Of a stretch of DNA of 6,380 bases, positions 6,231 through 6,380 are shown in pieces. Each line of letters starts with the position of its first letter. Positions within the stretch are counted from its first letter, which is position 1. Under the pieces are notes generated by a model. It ran no database searches and was not told the origin of the DNA. It saw only the letters and a program-made list of their open reading frames with translations. The translations under genes were made by a program, and so were the position numbers. The stretch lies in the NCBI GenBank assembly GCA_900322105.1, contig ONYV01000091.1:1-6380 (forward strand), given 5' to 3'. Source of the stretch: an uncultured Eubacteriales bacterium (lineage in GTDB: Bacteria; Bacillota; Clostridia; Oscillospirales; Acutalibacteraceae).

Positions 6231-6380
6231 AACGAATAATATTATTAACATTAGTTGCCCTCATGTTGCTAGGTGCCAACGCTCAACTCACAATTGAGCG
6301 CTGCCAAGAGCTGGCTCGAGAGAACTATCCTCTCATTAAGCAGTACGGGCTTATTGAGCAAAGCAGCAAGTACACCCTTG
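6227..6380 (+). CDS. TolC-family outer membrane efflux protein, N-terminus (3' truncated by window)
   Basis: The ATG at 6227-6229 overlaps the TGA of the regulator in an ATGA arrangement, indicating translational coupling. The 51 visible residues start MKRIILLTLVALMLLGANA, a signal peptide with likely cleavage after ANA, followed by QLTIERCQELARENYPLIKQY, the characteristic opening helix of outer membrane efflux proteins (L-x-x-E/R-C-QELA-x-EN-x-P-x-I). Family members are about 400-450 residues and form the outer membrane channel of RND-type tripartite pumps or type I exporters. The adaptor and pump genes usually follow and would lie beyond the window. No Shine-Dalgarno site is visible, as is usual in Bacteroidota. 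Confidence 0.8.
   Translation, partial: MKRIILLTLVALMLLGANAQLTIERCQELARENYPLIKQYGLIEQSSKYTL

Overview
The window looks like a metagenome-type contig made of at least two, probably four, unrelated pieces. About 89% of it (1 to about 5665) is one coherent block of moderate GC. It carries three tandem paralogous genes, all on the minus strand, for a large secreted and membrane-anchored protein. Gram-positive-style ribosome binding sites (GGAGG, AGGAA), typical signal peptides and a lysine-rich C-terminal tail suggest a Bacillota member, possibly a gut or rumen Oscillospiraceae/Lachnospiraceae-like bacterium. The taxon is inferred and was not tested by search.

Tandem array, in transcription order. 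Copy A (about 5665 to 3915) lacks its first ~212 residues because the contig changes identity there. Copy B (3888 to 1432) is full length, 818 codons, but has an in-frame TAA at codon 105. Copy C (1390 to the left edge) has lost about 67 bp relative to B near position 837, which shifts its frame, and it runs off the window before its C-terminus. Gaps are only 26 and 41 bp with no visible terminator, so the three are probably co-transcribed. Every copy is thus interrupted as assembled. I do not recognise the family by name. Its layout can be read: signal peptide; an N-terminal domain with spacing reminiscent of MABP-type beta-prism domains; a helical, acidic middle region with an invariant core; two central hydrophobic segments flanking a highly variable loop; a conserved C-terminal domain; and a final transmembrane helix followed by a run of lysines.

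Right end. Homology to the array stops at about 5665. The next ~90 bp (5664 to about 5757, plus strand) fit the last codons of one gene overlapping the GTG start of a PASTA/PrkC-type Ser/Thr kinase. That is the arrangement of a PP2C phosphatase and kinase gene pair, but the kinase breaks off inside its glycine-rich loop. About 100 bp of high-GC sequence follow (about 5757 to 5860), readable on the minus strand as a scrap of an unidentified membrane protein. From about 5860 to the end the sequence is Bacteroidota-like: the C-terminal domain of a TetR-family repressor, ending in an ATGA overlap with the start of a TolC-family outer-membrane efflux protein, a common efflux operon layout in that phylum.

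The most interesting intact signal is the tandem paralog family with its conserved core and variable loop. The right-hand mosaic is most simply an assembly or library chimera and should not be read as real gene context. I see no tRNA, rRNA, CRISPR array, insertion sequence or terminator.
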